Positions 62,601 through 64,000 of a stretch of DNA of 64,000 nucleotides are shown in pieces. Under the pieces are notes generated by a model. The model saw only the letters and a list, made by a program, of their open reading frames with translations, was not told the origin of the DNA and searched no databases. The DNA lies in the NCBI GenBank assembly GCA_963854835.1, contig OY978525.1, positions 91,106,136 through 91,170,135 of the forward strand. Direction: 5' to 3'. Position 1 is the stretch's first letter, and each line of letters begins with the position of its first letter. This stretch comes from Megamerina dolium. Lineage: Eukaryota; Arthropoda; Insecta; Diptera; Megamerinidae. The position numbers were made by a program, and so were the translations under genes.

Positions 62601-63339
62601 ATGTACATATTATGCAATAGTAAAACTATTGCTATTACATAAAGCAAAATAATTATTCTCTAAAATGAGAAAATTAAAAGAATTTACAGCACCATTAAAC
62701 AATTTATTTATTATTATTATTTTATGCAATACAACTTGAATGATCTTGCTAAACAAAAAAAAAATAATAATAATAATAATAACCACACAAATAAAATTGC
62801 ATTTACCCAACAATGAAGCTGCAATAAAAAGCGCCCTAAATTGATCTCCAATAAATAAGAAGAAAAAAACTTTCGTGAAAAAAAACCTACGAAATAATAA
62901 AATTGAATAATGAACAACTTGACCCAGTAGAACCATCACTTAAAGAACATTCATGCATATACACTCAAGTTCCTAATTGACTATATTCAATCGTTATTCA
63001 TTAGCTCATTCCATCATCGTGCAATAAAAACATATTTCTGGTTAATTGTGTACATATGTATGTATGAACACATATGTAAAATTCAATAAACCTAAATTTT
63101 CCAGTATCAAACCATACATAAGTGTCTTGATATGAGTCACATCATACATGCTACAATGGGCTTGAAGAGGGTAGAATAAAAAATTAATTACAAACAACTG
63201 TCGTGGTTGATTGTATAAATTTGAAGAATAAAATTGCAATAAAATTGAACAAGAGAGTTAGAATCGAATAGCAATAATAATGATAATGTAGCAATTGCAA
63301 TTGCAATAGTGCATATGCAACAAAATGATTCCTATTTAT
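59677..63339. other. AT-rich noncoding stretch
   Basis: No gene is recognised. An AAT tract is at 62758-62782. The part from 61750 to 62560 has few microsatellites and may include old insertions, but no ends or motifs can be named. Open frames on both strands at 62610-62939 are low-complexity. Confidence 0.45.
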
Positions 63340-63850
63340 TAAGGTGGGTGAAAATGTATGGAGAAAACTTTTTACGAGCTGATCTATCAGAAACTGTAAA
63401 ATTTTGGTAATTTCAAATATTTTTTCCCAAATTTTTCTATCCACATACTTTTTAGTTTTTACAGCCTTTATGAAAACTTGGATTTTATATGGGAGTTCCA
63501 CTAAAAGGTGGAGATAGGGGATACGTAAATTTAGTGGAAATGGTGTCGATGGAAAGTTAATTAAGATTAGTCAGTGCTCTCGGGACAATTTCATGGTAGC
63601 TATAGTTTTTTTATTTGTCAATTCACAGCAGATTTAATGTTGATTTAGTAGGGGTGGAGATAGGATGTAAGTATATTTTGGGGAAATCTTGAGCTGTAAA
63701 AAACAGTAGAAGTATGTCATATATTTCACCGCTATGAGGACGATTCCTAAACAGTTTTATATTTATTTGCAGATTTTCTGGCATATTAACATTTCTTTTA
63801 TATGGAAGGTCAGGAAGTTCAAGTACTATGAGCAATACATGGCACTTTTG
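63340..63850 (-). repeat. Possible relic with TATGGGAG block
   Basis: TATGGGAGTTCCACTAAAAG at 63488 and the following GTGGAGATAGGG parallel TATGGGAGCTACGCTAAAAA with GTGGGCGTGG at 23497 in the large element; a second GGGGTGGAGATAGG occurs at 63650. The spacing is about 160 bases. This suggests a diverged member of the same repeat class, but no subterminal repeat or stem-loop is seen. Confidence 0.3.
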
Positions 63851-64000
63851 ATTATCAATATTGCATTAACTCTGAATATTTATCGTACAATTATACATTT
63901 TCGCTACCTTAGAAGTAAAAACATTCACCATAAATCACCAACACGTTCATTGAATATTAACAAACAATATTTCAAGGTTCCAAATACATTCAGCGCATAG

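Overview
The window looks like noncoding DNA from a higher fly. It is strongly AT-rich, is full of short (CA)n, (CAA)n, (TTA)n and (CTG)n tracts, and carries decayed transposons of types common in Diptera. A fruit fly (tephritid or close relative) is my best guess; nothing in the window fixes the species. I find no convincing host protein-coding gene, rRNA, tRNA or CRISPR array in 64 kb, so this is either an intergenic desert or part of a very large intron.

The recognisable content is repeats. (1) Two long copies of one element, at 22089-23966 and 52292-53915, have the layout of a non-autonomous Helentron (DINE-1/HINE type) lying on the minus strand: a 13-bp subterminal inverted repeat at both ends, a stem-loop just beyond the 3' repeat, a GGAC microsatellite, and a central tandem array of a ~298-bp unit built from two half-units (142 and 156 bp), each carrying a GTGGGCGTGG box. 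Weaker relics that may belong to the same broad class lie near 11.9-12.4, 34.66, 45.6 and 63.5 kb. (2) A tRNA-derived SINE family has three copies at about 8.9, 19.1 and 50.7 kb; a separate tRNA-like fragment lies at 54.3 kb. (3) LINE remains: two fragments of one RTE-like retrotransposon (2.4-3.6 kb minus, 59.0-59.5 kb plus) and the C-terminal end of another LINE ORF2 (18.6-18.9 kb minus). (4) DNA transposons: a Tc1-like transposase end (6.14-6.42 kb), an internally deleted mariner with both inverted repeats and TA duplications (58050-58609), a second mariner-like end at 59.67 kb, and a 371-bp MITE with TA duplications (28630-29000). A possible 1.76-kb inverted-repeat element at 14571-16328 is less certain.

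Between these lie long AT-rich stretches with microsatellites. A few denser islands could hold real but unrecognised sequence: a multi-frame open, exon-like patch at 14.1-14.4 kb with a good splice donor on the minus strand, an open reading frame at 15.67-16.17 kb, an unresolved island at 34.9-35.5 kb, and a perfect 16-bp hairpin at 16.7 kb. No genes act together here. What links the parts is repeat biology: the same families recur tens of kilobases apart in different states of decay, which allows comparison of array length and orientation within one window.
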